Shown here piece by piece: positions 37,581 to 46,552 of a DNA stretch of 64,000 nucleotides. The position numbers were made by a program, and so were the translations under genes. The stretch's first letter is position 1; the number at the start of each line of letters is the position of its first letter. Under the pieces are notes generated by a model. It did no database searches. It was not told the DNA's origin and worked only from the letters and a program-made list of their open reading frames with translations. The stretch comes from Leptolyngbyaceae cyanobacterium RM1_1_2 (lineage in GTDB: Bacteria; Cyanobacteriota; Cyanobacteriia; Phormidesmidales; Phormidesmidaceae), in assembly GCA_012032345.1 (NCBI GenBank), contig JAAUQI010000001.1:1-64000 (forward strand), given 5' to 3'.

Positions 37581-40500
37581 CTAGTCCGCCAGAGGGTTAT
37601 TCAGCACCCGGCAGAGGGGCAGTTCATCATCAGTCCGCTCTAGCGCAGTTTCTGCGGCTAGCTCGTCGGTAGCTGCCTCATCAGTCTCCAAATCGACCTC
37701 TGAAGCACAGCTAGCGATCGTCAGGTCAGTCACTGCTGGCTCGTCTAAAATGTCGAAATCGCGGATGACGGACTCGGACAGAACGCCAGGCGTGGGCGGC
37801 GTGGGCGGCGTGGGCGGCGTGGGCGGCGTGGGCGGCGGTGGCACAAACCCCAGGTTGACAATGCTGATGTTGCCCTGAACCAGCCTATCAGCCACAACCC
37901 CAGCACTGAGCGTATTGCCAGCGCCCGTAGTAACGGCAGCGGCTGTACCGTTCTGGCTGGCATCGCCGATGGTGAAAGGCACAGCCGGGTCAGAGAAGGT
38001 GAGGTTGACATCACCCCCTGCCGTAGCAATGCTGACCGCCGCCTCCGGCACGGTACCGCTAAATTGCAGCCGTCCGCTGCGGGCTGCGGCATTGACATCG
38101 CCGCCCTCGGTGCTGATAGCTTCTAAGGCAATGCCGTTAGGCGCAGATAGGTTGACGCCGCCCTCGGCTGTAGCGAGAGTGGCAGCGCTGCCGATAATGC
38201 GGCCAGTGCCAGTAGTTAAGCTGATGCCGCCGTTGGCGCTGATGTCTTCATCTAAGAGAATGTCTAGACCATCAGCGCCAACATCGACAGCGAAGCTGCC
38301 TGTAAAGGTCAGCGCCTCTGTTACAGCCACCCGATCTTCCCCAACCCCCGTGTTCAGGCTCAGCCCTTCGATGCCGTCGTAGCTGTAGGCGATCGGCTCT
38401 TTGCCAGCGATCGCACCGATGAAGTCAAAGAAATCACCACTGCTGTTGAGAGTTCCGGTTCTGACGCCTACTTGAGTGTTGCTGAGGTTTACCCGGTCAT
38501 CTGAGAACAGAGTGCTGTCAAACAGGCTGATGGCTAGGCTGTCGCTGCCTACCGTGCCGCTGTCGCTGAAGGTAGTAGCAGGTATCCCAGCAGAGCTACC
38601 GGAGTTGACGATGTAGCTATCAGACCCCTGGCCGCCGTCAATCTCCAGCGACTCAACGCCTACTGAGGGCTGGCTAGCGAGACCCTCAACCAGCGTGATG
38701 GTCTCACTGCCCAAAGTCAGGACTGAGCGGGCTGGCGTTGTGCGCAGGCTGGGGGAGACAATGTCTGTGGGCGTGGTTAGCACGAGGGTGTCGTCGGCAG
38801 CGGTGCCGTTGACCAACACGCGATCGCTGCCGATGGTGCCAGAGTCGCTGACTACAGTTGACCCCGCTCCGCTGCCCCTAAAAGTCAGGTTGTAGGTGTC
38901 ATTGCCCCCAGCACCGTTGAGCACGGCGCTGCCAGTCCAGTCTTGCAGGTTGAAGCTGTTGGCTCCGTTGCCTCCGGTTAGCTCGGCCACCTCAATAGAG
39001 CTGAGGGTATCGGTTTCCCCTGTGCTAGAGATGGTCAGGGTCGTATCGCTCAGGGCAAAGTTAGTGTTAGCCGTTTCTCGAACGGTGTCGATGCCGTCGC
39101 GGCCATCTAATATGTCGGTACCGCCGGGGCCACCGCCCAGGACGTTATCCAGCGCGTTGCCCCGAATGGTGTCACTGCCGCTGCCGCCAATCACGCCTGT
39201 GATATTGCTGAGCGTGCCCTCAATCACGTTGAGGCCGTCGGCTCGAATCACTGCGTTTGCAGTTCTTTCTAGATCAACGTCTAGGCCAGTGGTATAGCCG
39301 CTGAAGTCCAGGATGTTGTTGCCCTCGCCGCCGTCAAAGACAAAATCGGCCCCTGGCAGAACGCTGGTATCGTCAACAAACACTAGCGTGTCGTCGCTGG
39401 TGGTATTACGGGCGGTGATAGAGCCGATGTTGGTAAACCTGAGGTCGGGAACGCCGTTGGCAACATTGGCAAAGCCGCTGATGGTGCCCTCGCCCACGCC
39501 CGTGACCGTGTAGCGAGTGCCGTTGGGGTCAGTCGGCCCTAGCAGCGTTGACCCCGGCCCCGCATCAATCGTCACCGGACTGACAAAGGGGAACGGGTCG
39601 GCCAGAATAACCTGAGACGAAGTGGTGTTGTCGGCAATGCCGATCACGATGCCCTCAGCCGCAAAGTTGCCGGGTAGAGCCAGAATGCCCAATTCAAACC
39701 GGGTTAGGTTGAGGGCATTGGGATCCTGCCTTGTGCTGTCAATATCCTCCCCTACGATGATGGTGCGACCGGGGTCAAAGGGCTGTAGCCGCAGCACTCC
39801 GCTGATTTGATATGTTGACGGTGGTATGGCTGGAACAACTACATCACCCGTAACCGGGTCAATGAGAGCAGGTGCTCCAGGATCGGGAAAAGGCTCGATC
39901 TCGTTGGCGATCAGGGTGACATTGCCCGTAGGGTTACCGTCAGCGTCTGGGGCACCCGTGGCAATGATATTGCCAACCCCAGCAATCAAGCCAGTCGAGC
40001 CGATTGCCTCTAGCAGGATATTGCCAGCCGTGCCGCTGCCTGAAGAGGCGTTAAGGGTGAAGGGAGGTGTATTAGTAGATCTATAAGTGATGTCGCCAGC
40101 AGGGCCGTCAACCGTCGAAGAATTTGCGTCACCTTGAATACGATCCGTAGCTTGTATGAAGATATCTCCACCTCTAGCGTCGCCTCTAGCATCAAAACCA
40201 GTCAATCTCTCCTCAGTAGTGAATGTGGAAAGACTGCCGTTGATGTCTATCTCAATATTTCCACCCTCGCCACCAGGAGCGCGATTTGAGCTATCTAAAG
40301 GGCCGAGTGAAAAAGAATTAGCCAAAGGGTTAATACGAGGTACCCCAACATCATTTGAGCTAATCGTGATGTCGCCGCCTGCGGTGACTATAGTCAATCG
40401 GCCTGCACTCCTTCCTCCAGTATTGAAGGCATTAATTGTTACAGGAGCGCCGTTTGTTCTCAGCTCAAAATCAGGAAAACGTCTGGGGTCATCAGCAGGC

Positions 40501-42200
40501 GCAGAACGAGGAGCCAGTCCAGCCGTTGTGAGGCTATTTGTACTGAAGGTGAGCGAGTCTCCGTTGAAGCTGAGGCTGTTGCCTAGGCCATTTCTAGGGC
40601 GTGCGGGGTCAGGCACCAACATGCCATTGTCGATGACGCCAAAGACAATCTCCTCAGTAGCCTGTAAAAGCACCTCCCCAGTCAGGCTTTCAAAAGCAGC
40701 CTGAGAAATCACAAATACTTCGTCAGGGTCGCCATCGCCAAACAGAATTTGCCCATCAGCAGTCACTTCGCTGTCGGCATCTGTACCAGCGAATTCGCTG
40801 ACGAATTCACCGCTGTCGAAATCGGCGTCGGTATTTACCCCACCAATCACTAGCAGGCGCGGGTCGAGCAGCAGGGTTCCTGGCTGGCCGTTGGGCGTCT
40901 CTAGCGCTACGGTACCGTCAAAGCCCAAGTTCTCCCGGCCAGAGACCTCCACCAGGCCGCCGTTGCCTGCCGTGCTGCCCCCCCGCGCCAGAATCCGACC
41001 GTTGAAGCGGGTGCTGTCGTCGGCCCAGACAATGGCGCGTCCGCCGTCGCCGTTGACTAAGCTATCGACGCTGATGCTGGAGTCAGCGCTGACGTAGGTC
41101 TGCTCGGCATTAAAGGCGCTGCCGCGCCCCTGGTAGTCGCCGCCTATCAGCACGGTACCGCCGTTGGCTTGGCCAGAGGCGTTAATCTCAGCCGCCACCA
41201 GCCCCACCTGCGCACCTAAAACCTCTACCCTGCCGCCGTTCTCACCCGCAGTCTCAATCTGACCAGAGGCAATCACCGTCCCCGGCTCAGTTGAAATGCC
41301 AGTGCCCGCGACGCGTACCCGTGTATTGCCCTGGCTGTCGCGGCTCAGCTCGATCTGGCCCCCCGTCTCCCCGGCGCTCAGCAGCTCTGGCAGGCTGGGC
41401 ACGCTGGCCCCAGCGGGTAGCCCCTGCAGCCGCTCGGCTGGAATGTCGAGGCTCAGCAGGCTCCCGGTTTGAGAAATGCGCACTACCGCAGTCCCACCCT
41501 CGGTGGCCGGAATGGCGCTGAGGGTGATGTTGCCCCCCGGTGCCTTCAGCGTGCCGCTGTTGATGACGCTGCCCCCCGTCAGGCTCAGATTTTGGCCTTC
41601 AGCAACCGCTAGCTCTGCCGTATTCACTAGGCTGCCAGCGGTGTCAGCGTCAGTATTAAAGGCAAAGCGGGTGGCATCCCCCAGCAGGCTGGCATAGTCG
41701 GGGCTGTTGTTGACCTCAAACCAGCCATTGTCAAAGCCAATGCCGCTGGCCGTCGTCACCGCAAAGCTGCCTGCCAGATCCAGGCTGGCCTCGGGGCCAA
41801 ACAGCACCCCGTAGGGATTGAGCAAAAACAGGTTAGAACTGCCGCCGCTCACCCGCAACAGGCCATTGATGACGGAGGGATCGCCGCCGCTGATACGACC
41901 AAAGATGTTGGCAATAGCCGGGTTAGACAAAAAGTTGGCTGCCTCTCCTGCCTCAATGCCAAACTGCGCAAAGCTGTGAAACAGGTTGCTGCCGTCGCCT
42001 GAGAACTGGCCACCAGTAATGTCGTACTGGCTCTCTTGAAAGGTGACCTGAGTGTTGGTGCCATCAGCCGCTGGCACCACCGACTGGGCCTGGGCTGCTA
42101 TGGGCAAGCAAAAACTAAGCCAAGGGGCGATCGCTAGTGAAAAAACAACCCAGTAATAAGCTTTATTCGTGTCCCTATTCATAGCCATTGTGCTTTTCAT
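37581..42200 (-). CDS. Filamentous-haemagglutinin-type exoprotein (TpsA)
   Basis: 1539-residue secreted protein. A long signal peptide (to about residue 39, ending IAAQAQS) precedes the TPS secretion domain (about 45-230), with its diagnostic NLFHSFAQFGIEAGEAANFL, IANIFGRISGG, and NLFLLNPYGVLFGPEASLDL blocks. The middle is repetitive beta-helix sequence; around residues 1010-1110 it includes RTX-like GGSGSDTIRGNALDNVLGGG and DGRDGIDTV motifs that may bind calcium. Near the C-terminus is a PPTPPTPPTPPTPP tract coded by 9-bp repeats (about 37790-37840), followed by an acidic tail with two Cys. The likely transporter is the TpsB at 50955-52766, 8.7 kb away. Large antisense open frames are shadows. 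Confidence 0.87.
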   Translation of the reverse strand: MKSTMAMNRDTNKAYYWVVFSLAIAPWLSFCLPIAAQAQSVVPAADGTNTQVTFQESQYDITGGQFSGDGSNLFHSFAQFGIEAGEAANFLSNPAIANIFGRISGGDPSVINGLLRVSGGSSNLFLLNPYGVLFGPEASLDLAGSFAVTTASGIGFDNGWFEVNNSPDYASLLGDATRFAFNTDADTAGSLVNTAELAVAEGQNLSLTGGSVINSGTLKAPGGNITLSAIPATEGGTAVVRISQTGSLLSLDIPAERLQGLPAGASVPSLPELLSAGETGGQIELSRDSQGNTRVRVAGTGISTEPGTVIASGQIETAGENGGRVEVLGAQVGLVAAEINASGQANGGTVLIGGDYQGRGSAFNAEQTYVSADSSISVDSLVNGDGGRAIVWADDSTRFNGRILARGGSTAGNGGLVEVSGRENLGFDGTVALETPNGQPGTLLLDPRLLVIGGVNTDADFDSGEFVSEFAGTDADSEVTADGQILFGDGDPDEVFVISQAAFESLTGEVLLQATEEIVFGVIDNGMLVPDPARPRNGLGNSLSFNGDSLTFSTNSLTTAGLAPRSAPADDPRRFPDFELRTNGAPVTINAFNTGGRSAGRLTIVTAGGDITISSNDVGVPRINPLANSFSLGPLDSSNRAPGGEGGNIEIDINGSLSTFTTEERLTGFDARGDARGGDIFIQATDRIQGDANSSTVDGPAGDITYRSTNTPPFTLNASSGSGTAGNILLEAIGSTGLIAGVGNIIATGAPDADGNPTGNVTLIANEIEPFPDPGAPALIDPVTGDVVVPAIPPSTYQISGVLRLQPFDPGRTIIVGEDIDSTRQDPNALNLTRFELGILALPGNFAAEGIVIGIADNTTSSQVILADPFPFVSPVTIDAGPGSTLLGPTDPNGTRYTVTGVGEGTISGFANVANGVPDLRFTNIGSITARNTTSDDTLVFVDDTSVLPGADFVFDGGEGNNILDFSGYTTGLDVDLERTANAVIRADGLNVIEGTLSNITGVIGGSGSDTIRGNALDNVLGGGPGGTDILDGRDGIDTVRETANTNFALSDTTLTISSTGETDTLSSIEVAELTGGNGANSFNLQDWTGSAVLNGAGGNDTYNLTFRGSGAGSTVVSDSGTIGSDRVLVNGTAADDTLVLTTPTDIVSPSLRTTPARSVLTLGSETITLVEGLASQPSVGVESLEIDGGQGSDSYIVNSGSSAGIPATTFSDSGTVGSDSLAISLFDSTLFSDDRVNLSNTQVGVRTGTLNSSGDFFDFIGAIAGKEPIAYSYDGIEGLSLNTGVGEDRVAVTEALTFTGSFAVDVGADGLDILLDEDISANGGISLTTGTGRIIGSAATLATAEGGVNLSAPNGIALEAISTEGGDVNAAARSGRLQFSGTVPEAAVSIATAGGDVNLTFSDPAVPFTIGDASQNGTAAAVTTGAGNTLSAGVVADRLVQGNISIVNLGFVPPPPTPPTPPTPPTPPTPGVLSESVIRDFDILDEPAVTDLTIASCASEVDLETDEAATDELAAETALERTDDELPLCRVLNNPLAD

Positions 42201-42238
42201 ATCCGAAGTTCTAAGGGTGGGGGTACCAATGTCACAGT

Positions 42239-42350
42239 TCGTTCGTGTTCGTTCGTAGTTAGCGCTTCAGCGCTAATCCGAGTTACGTTCGTAGTTAGCG
42301 CTTCAGCGCTAATCCGCAATCAGCCCTTCAGCGCTAAAGCACTCACTACT
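42239..42350. repeat. Family D palindromic repeats, tandem group
   Basis: Contains TTCGTTCGTGTTCGTTCGTA, two copies of GTTAGCGCTTCAGCGCTAAT about 50 bases apart and a third degraded copy (CAGCCCTTCAGCGCTAAAGC). It matches the element at 37454-37507. It lies directly upstream of the TpsA start codon, within its leader. Confidence 0.6.
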
Positions 42351-43304
42351 AACCCAAAATACTTTTCGGATTTTATTGGCGCTGGTTGAAATTATTAACC
42401 TAGTAGAGGCTATTGCACCCAAGATATATTAACGTGCTGCCTAACATATAGTGGGCTTATTTGTCAGTTCCCAGACCTTTTTTTGGCGATCGCCTCACAT
42501 AATCTCACCATAACTGCAAGTTAATATAAAGTTAACCTTTTGCTAAATAGAGCTTAATTTTAAGCTTTGCTTCAAAAGCTGCGGCATACCCAAATAGAGC
42601 AATTTTTCATACTACACAGGTAGCTTTACTGGCGAACTTTTACTGTTTAAAGAGCTCAAAATTGCTGGCAAACATATATTTTCAGGATCTAGAGACAGGT
42701 ATTCACTGAATTAGAAACTGTATTACTCCTTAAGGTTTTTGCAGACTTGCTTGTTTAGTAGATAAAAAACGGTACTGATATTATCTATAAAGTTAATTTG
42801 AATGGCTTGGCAATAGCTAGCTAGAATTACTGAGAGTCAAGTGATCCCCGCTGCCGCCTTGAGATATCTGGCCTTGAGCTGATTGAACAGACTTTCTACA
42901 TGTAAGCACCTACGCTCTTTACTGAAGGCACATGAAAGCCGCGTGAAGCTCAGAGTAGTTTGCGGATTAGAGATTTAGCGATCGCCTGATCCCACCTATT
43001 AAAGAAGCGCGAAGAACTCTCCACTTTGTCTAAAAAACTACACAGAGCCACTAAATTTGTTGGTGAGGTTAGGAAAAATCCGATACGCCATTGCGATGAC
43101 TGGCAGCTTTTTCAGGGCTAGTTCGTATTCACAACCTGACCCTGACAGGCGCGTTTTCCAGCATCTCTAACTTTATAGGTCTGGCGTGTGGATACCTGCC
43201 GTAGAGTGCATCTAGATTGTGCGCTGCTGTTTGATGCTGCCGCATAATCTGACCTTACTCAGACTTCAGTCATCCACTTGTATACCCCATAGACTTTGAA
43301 CATC
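42351..43304. other. Long AT-rich intergenic region
   Basis: About 950 bases with no gene I can support; it lies between the divergent TpsA and first PEP-CTERM genes and must hold their promoters. At 42837-42920 (minus) a short frame SKERRCLHVESLFNQLKARY then LKAAAGIT resembles the end of a transposase (E-S-x-F-x-Q-L-K), perhaps the scar of an insertion sequence; this is weak. Confidence 0.4.
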
Positions 43305-43868
43305 ATGAATATCCGATCCAAATTTGCAGCGGCGGCAGTGGTCACGAGTGCTGCTCTTGTAGCAGGTCTACCCGCTGAAGCGGCTACTGTAAACTTCAGC
43401 TTTGATATCCCTGCTAGCTTTACCCCCGCTAATCCCGATAGCGTTGAGCAAGGCATCGGCTCTATTACTTTTGACGAGCTAGGCTCTGATACCAACGGCA
43501 TCATCGGCATTGCTCCATCACTCCCTTTCCAGCAGTTTTTAGCGTCAGATTTCCAGTTTTCTTTGTTTGGCGAGACGATTGGAGCTTCTCAGGGCAATGG
43601 TTCCACTTTCTTTGTATATAGCAACGGCGTTCCTCAAGGAGTTTCCTTTGCCAACGGATTTTTTGCTGAGCCTTTCATCAACGATGATTACCCCATCCTC
43701 AGTCTCAGCCTGCTCCAACAGAACTTTGTTGCGTTCAACCGCGAAGTTGAGGTGGTTGAAGGCTCCATCAGATACTCCAATCTACCAGGAACGGACGTAC
43801 CTGAGCCTGCTGCTGCTGTCGGCCTACTGCTGATGGGTGCTGCTGGTCGGCTTCTAAAGCAGCGCTAA
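43305..43868 (+). CDS. PEP-CTERM protein, first paralogue
   Basis: 187-residue exported protein. A signal peptide (AAAAVVTSAALVAGLPAEAA) precedes an all-beta domain of about 120 residues of no named family. The C-terminus is a PEP-CTERM sorting signal: VPEPAAAVGLLLMGAAGRLL then KQR. Shared with the gene at 45114 are SPFQQF-like (LPFQQFLASDFQFSLFGE), QGVSFANGFF and NDDYPILSLSL. PEP-CTERM proteins are processed by exosortase and placed on the envelope or in matrix; no exosortase gene is in the window. I start at ATG 43305; TTG 43296 would add three residues. A strong terminator follows. Confidence 0.8.
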   Translation: MNIRSKFAAAAVVTSAALVAGLPAEAATVNFSFDIPASFTPANPDSVEQGIGSITFDELGSDTNGIIGIAPSLPFQQFLASDFQFSLFGETIGASQGNGSTFFVYSNGVPQGVSFANGFFAEPFINDDYPILSLSLLQQNFVAFNREVEVVEGSIRYSNLPGTDVPEPAAAVGLLLMGAAGRLLKQR

Positions 43869-43931
43869 CATCTGCGGCGCTAAGACAACCTGGGTTTAAG
43901 CACCCCTCTAGGATAAGTTTGGTCTAAATTA

Positions 43932-43959
43932 GGCACAGTTCAGTGAACTGTGCCTTTTT
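43932..43959 (+). terminator. Rho-independent terminator after the first PEP-CTERM gene
   Basis: Perfect ten-base stem GGCACAGTTC / GAACTGTGCC with loop AGT and a TTTTT tail. Confidence 0.9.
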
Positions 43960-44221
43960 ATGCTGGCTATCATCAGGGAAAACCGCTAGGCGGCTCAGAG
44001 GCAACAGGTAAGTAGTCTTGACTATCGTAGGGAGTGTCATCACCCTGTATGACTCGCCAGAGCATAGTCAGAGAGTGCTTTGAGCTGATGTGATAGCTGA
44101 GCTTGTTGATAATCGCCTCGTTGAGAAGTTATTTTCGTAGACCCCCCTTAGCTCCCCCTCAGCCAGCAGGGAATCGGCTTGGAAGTCCCCTTTTTCCAGG
44201 TAGATTTAGGGGAGTCGCAGC

Positions 44222-44300
44222 ATAGGTTGGGTGAAATGTAACGGAACCCAACGCCACAATGGTTTTGCTAGGTCGCGCCCAAGCTTTACCCAGCCTACAG
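44222..44300. repeat. Family A short repeat, partial copy
   Basis: Holds TAGGTTGGGTGAAATGTAAC, GGAACCCAACGCCACAATGG and AAGCTTTACCCAGCCTACAG but neither terminal CTGACTGACAAAA arm. It abuts the complete copy at 44301, so one copy may have inserted beside or into the other. Confidence 0.6.
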
Positions 44301-44439
44301 CTGACTGACAAAAGTTCCTCGCTTGGGTTGGGTGAAACGCAATGAAACCCAACGCCACAATGGTTTTGCTGGGCTGCGCTCAAGCTTCACCCAGCCTACA
44401 GCAAAATCACAGGTTCAAAAGTTTTGTCAGCCAGCCAGC
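44301..44439. repeat. Family A short repeat, complete 139-bp copy
   Basis: From CTGACTGACAAAAGTTCCTC to GTTTTGTCAGCCAGCCAG. The interior has GGGTTGGGTGAAACGCAATG, AACCCAACGCCACAATGG and CAAGCTTCACCCAGCCTACA. Same length as the copy at 7516-7654. Confidence 0.7.
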
Positions 44440-44582
44440 GATCTTGCTTACAGTTTGCGCCATAGTTTTCCCTTAAAGTCACTCCCCAAAAGTAGTAGGT
44501 TAGCCAACCTATCAGCAGTAATTTACTTCAGGGGTAGACTAGAGTCTTACATAATACATACTTATGGAAATCGCCTATAAAA

Positions 44583-44637
44583 GTGTTTCAAAACACATAT
44601 CCGGGAAACTATCACGAAGGTGTTCTAAAACACATAT
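44583..44637. promoter_or_regulatory. Two near-identical operator-like palindromes
   Basis: GTGTTTCAAAACACATAT at 44583-44600 and GTGTTCTAAAACACATAT at 44620-44637, start-to-start distance 37 bases. Each is an inverted repeat GTGTT / AACAC followed by ATAT. A half-site GTGTTTTATG lies near 44678. They sit about 480 bases before the second PEP-CTERM gene. The remaining 44640-45113 shows no gene. Confidence 0.5.
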
Positions 44638-45113
44638 AAATGAAAGCATTTTTTAGCTCGTATACGCTAATTTTGATGTGTTTTATGTCTGATCTTCGGA
44701 GGGTGACCTGTGAGGTCATAACTCTTTTCTGTTAACAGCAGATTTTGTATTCTAGATGTGCCAGTTCTTACCGAGTCAGGGACACAAATTTTGTAAAGTA
44801 CTGATGAAGAGTTCGGAGATACCTACAGATTGCAAAAAAACATTAGATATATTCTCATTGCGGGGATAAAGCTCGATGCGTATTGAGCTGAGCATTTATG
44901 ACTTGTCCAACTTTCTGCCCGCTAAAGGGGTTCATCTCTTCTACTGCGTGATGAGTTGTTTTTACAGCGCATAGAAGGCTTTACTGTTCCAGATTAGACA
45001 ATTCTTAGAGGCACGTCTGCACCCTGCGCTTCACAGTTTGAAGCCCTGGTGCCTGCGTTCTGACCCGATTTAGATAATCTCTCGTCCTGATTCCAATAAA
45101 GACTAGGAGCATC

Positions 45114-45713
45114 ATGAGTAAGCGATTCAACCTGAAGTTTGCAGCGGGCGCAACCGTTGCAGGCTTCCTAGCACTAACGGGTTCCGCTGAGGCTGCGAAC
45201 TTTGCCTTTGATTACAGCTTCACAACGCCTGAGACTTTCCCGGCCCTGCCCGGTGTCACTTCGGGGGGTAACTTTACCTTCAGTGACGACGCCGATACTT
45301 TAGGTAGACCCTTCGATCCCACATCTCCTTTCCAGCAGTTTGTAGTTGATGATTTTGTAATCAACTTGGCCGGTGAGCAGATTGGTGCAGATGCCGGTAA
45401 CGGTCTGACCACTGCAGTTTTCCGTGGCGGCATATTTCAGGGTGTTTCCTTCGCTAATGGCTTTTTCTCACCGCCTTTTGCGAACGATGATTTCCCGATT
45501 CTATCTCTGAGCCTGACTGAAAGCAGATTCGTTATTTTCGACCGATTCTTTAATGTGGCTGAGGGAAACATCCTGTATGCCGCGACTCCTGAGCCGACCC
45601 CAGAACCTACTCCTGAGCCTACTCCTGAGCCGACCCCAATTCCTGAGCCTGGAACCACAGCTGCACTGCTGCTAATGGGTGCTGCTGGCTGGGCCTTAAA
45701 GAAAAGGAACTAG
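45114..45713 (+). CDS. PEP-CTERM protein, second paralogue, with PEPT repeats
   Basis: 199-residue exported protein paralogous to the one at 43305. Signal peptide (FAAGATVAGFLALTGSAEAA), a beta-rich domain with SPFQQFVVDDFVINLAGEQI, QGVSFANGFFSPPFANDDFP and ILSLSLTESRF, then four tandem PEPT units as a spacer, and the PEP-CTERM tail IPEPGTTAALLLMGAAGWAL then KKRN. AGGAG lies four bases before the ATG. The spacer is absent from the first paralogue. A strong terminator follows. The conserved domain of the pair has no name I know. Confidence 0.82.
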   Translation: MSKRFNLKFAAGATVAGFLALTGSAEAANFAFDYSFTTPETFPALPGVTSGGNFTFSDDADTLGRPFDPTSPFQQFVVDDFVINLAGEQIGADAGNGLTTAVFRGGIFQGVSFANGFFSPPFANDDFPILSLSLTESRFVIFDRFFNVAEGNILYAATPEPTPEPTPEPTPEPTPIPEPGTTAALLLMGAAGWALKKRN

Positions 45714-45766
45714 ACTCTTTTTCCCAGGGTGACCTGGGTTTAGATTCTTCTGTCCTCTAAGAAGGC

Positions 45767-45800
45767 AAACGCAGCTCAATGAGCTGCGTTTTTCTTTTTT
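45767..45800 (+). terminator. Rho-independent terminator after the second PEP-CTERM gene
   Basis: Perfect stem AAACGCAGCTC / GAGCTGCGTTT with loop AAT, followed by a T-rich tail. Confidence 0.9.
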
Positions 45801-46339
45801 GGAATGTTTTTACGGGTTTTGTAGCTGCTGAAATACCTTGGATACTCTCTACGTTTGCTTCAAAACTAATTTTTCAAACTTAAAAAGCTAAGCAAAAAAA
45901 CTTTAATCCTTAAATCACCAAAACTTAACTTAAATAACAACGTTATCTTAAACTTTTACTGCATAGTTATTTTTAAAGAGTCTTTAGAAAGCAAGCCGAA
46001 AAATTTAATCTTTTCGCACCTAAATTTAATCTAGCTATCATCTTCGTCTCAAACCCTTGCTAGATGGACGGCTTTTATTAAGAGGCATATTTTTGAGTAA
46101 GAGAATCAACGACGAAAAACATCTATAGACAGCTGCTATGTAGTTTAGGACACCTCATTTTGATTTTCTTGATATTTACTAAATCAAAGTTTACTGATAG
46201 TTTAAAAACCATCCGGGTTTCCAATACAGCCTTTACAAGTAATCAGGTAAAGAAATTATCTAGCCCAATTCTTCCCCTTTTTACTCATAGAGTAGCTCCC
46301 GGTCTTTTAACGGGTTGATGCCATCACTCAGGTGGGAGA
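45801..46339. other. AT-rich intergenic region, nothing recognised
   Basis: About 540 bases, strongly AT-rich, without a credible coding frame or repeat that I can support. It lies downstream of the terminator and ends at a family A element. Confidence 0.4.
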
Positions 46340-46479
46340 CTGACTGACAAAACTTCCTCTTGTAGGTTGGGTAGAACGCAGTGAAACCCAACGCCGGCTG
46401 CGCTGTAGGCTGGGTTGCGCCAAAGCTTCACCCAGCCTACAGCGCAGTAATGAATTCAAGGGTTTTGTTAATCACCCAG
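46340..46479. repeat. Family A short repeat, nearly complete copy
   Basis: Starts CTGACTGACAAAACTTCCTC; the right end TTTTGTTAATCACCCAG is degenerate. The interior GTAGGTTGGGTAGAACGCAG, AACCCAACGCC and CAAAGCTTCACCCAGCCTAC agrees with the other copies, with an extra GCTGCGCTGTAGGC. It lies just upstream of the PstS-like gene. Confidence 0.65.
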
Positions 46480-46552
46480 GCTGTAGGCTGTTCTTCCTGT
46501 TTTCTGACGAGTTCTGGCCATGCCAATCTTAAATTAAGGAGATTAAGTCACT

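Noticed and set aside
37915-41697. Many plus-strand open frames opposite the TpsA gene
   Set aside because: They are antisense shadows of a GC-rich repetitive gene, with skewed composition and no domains.
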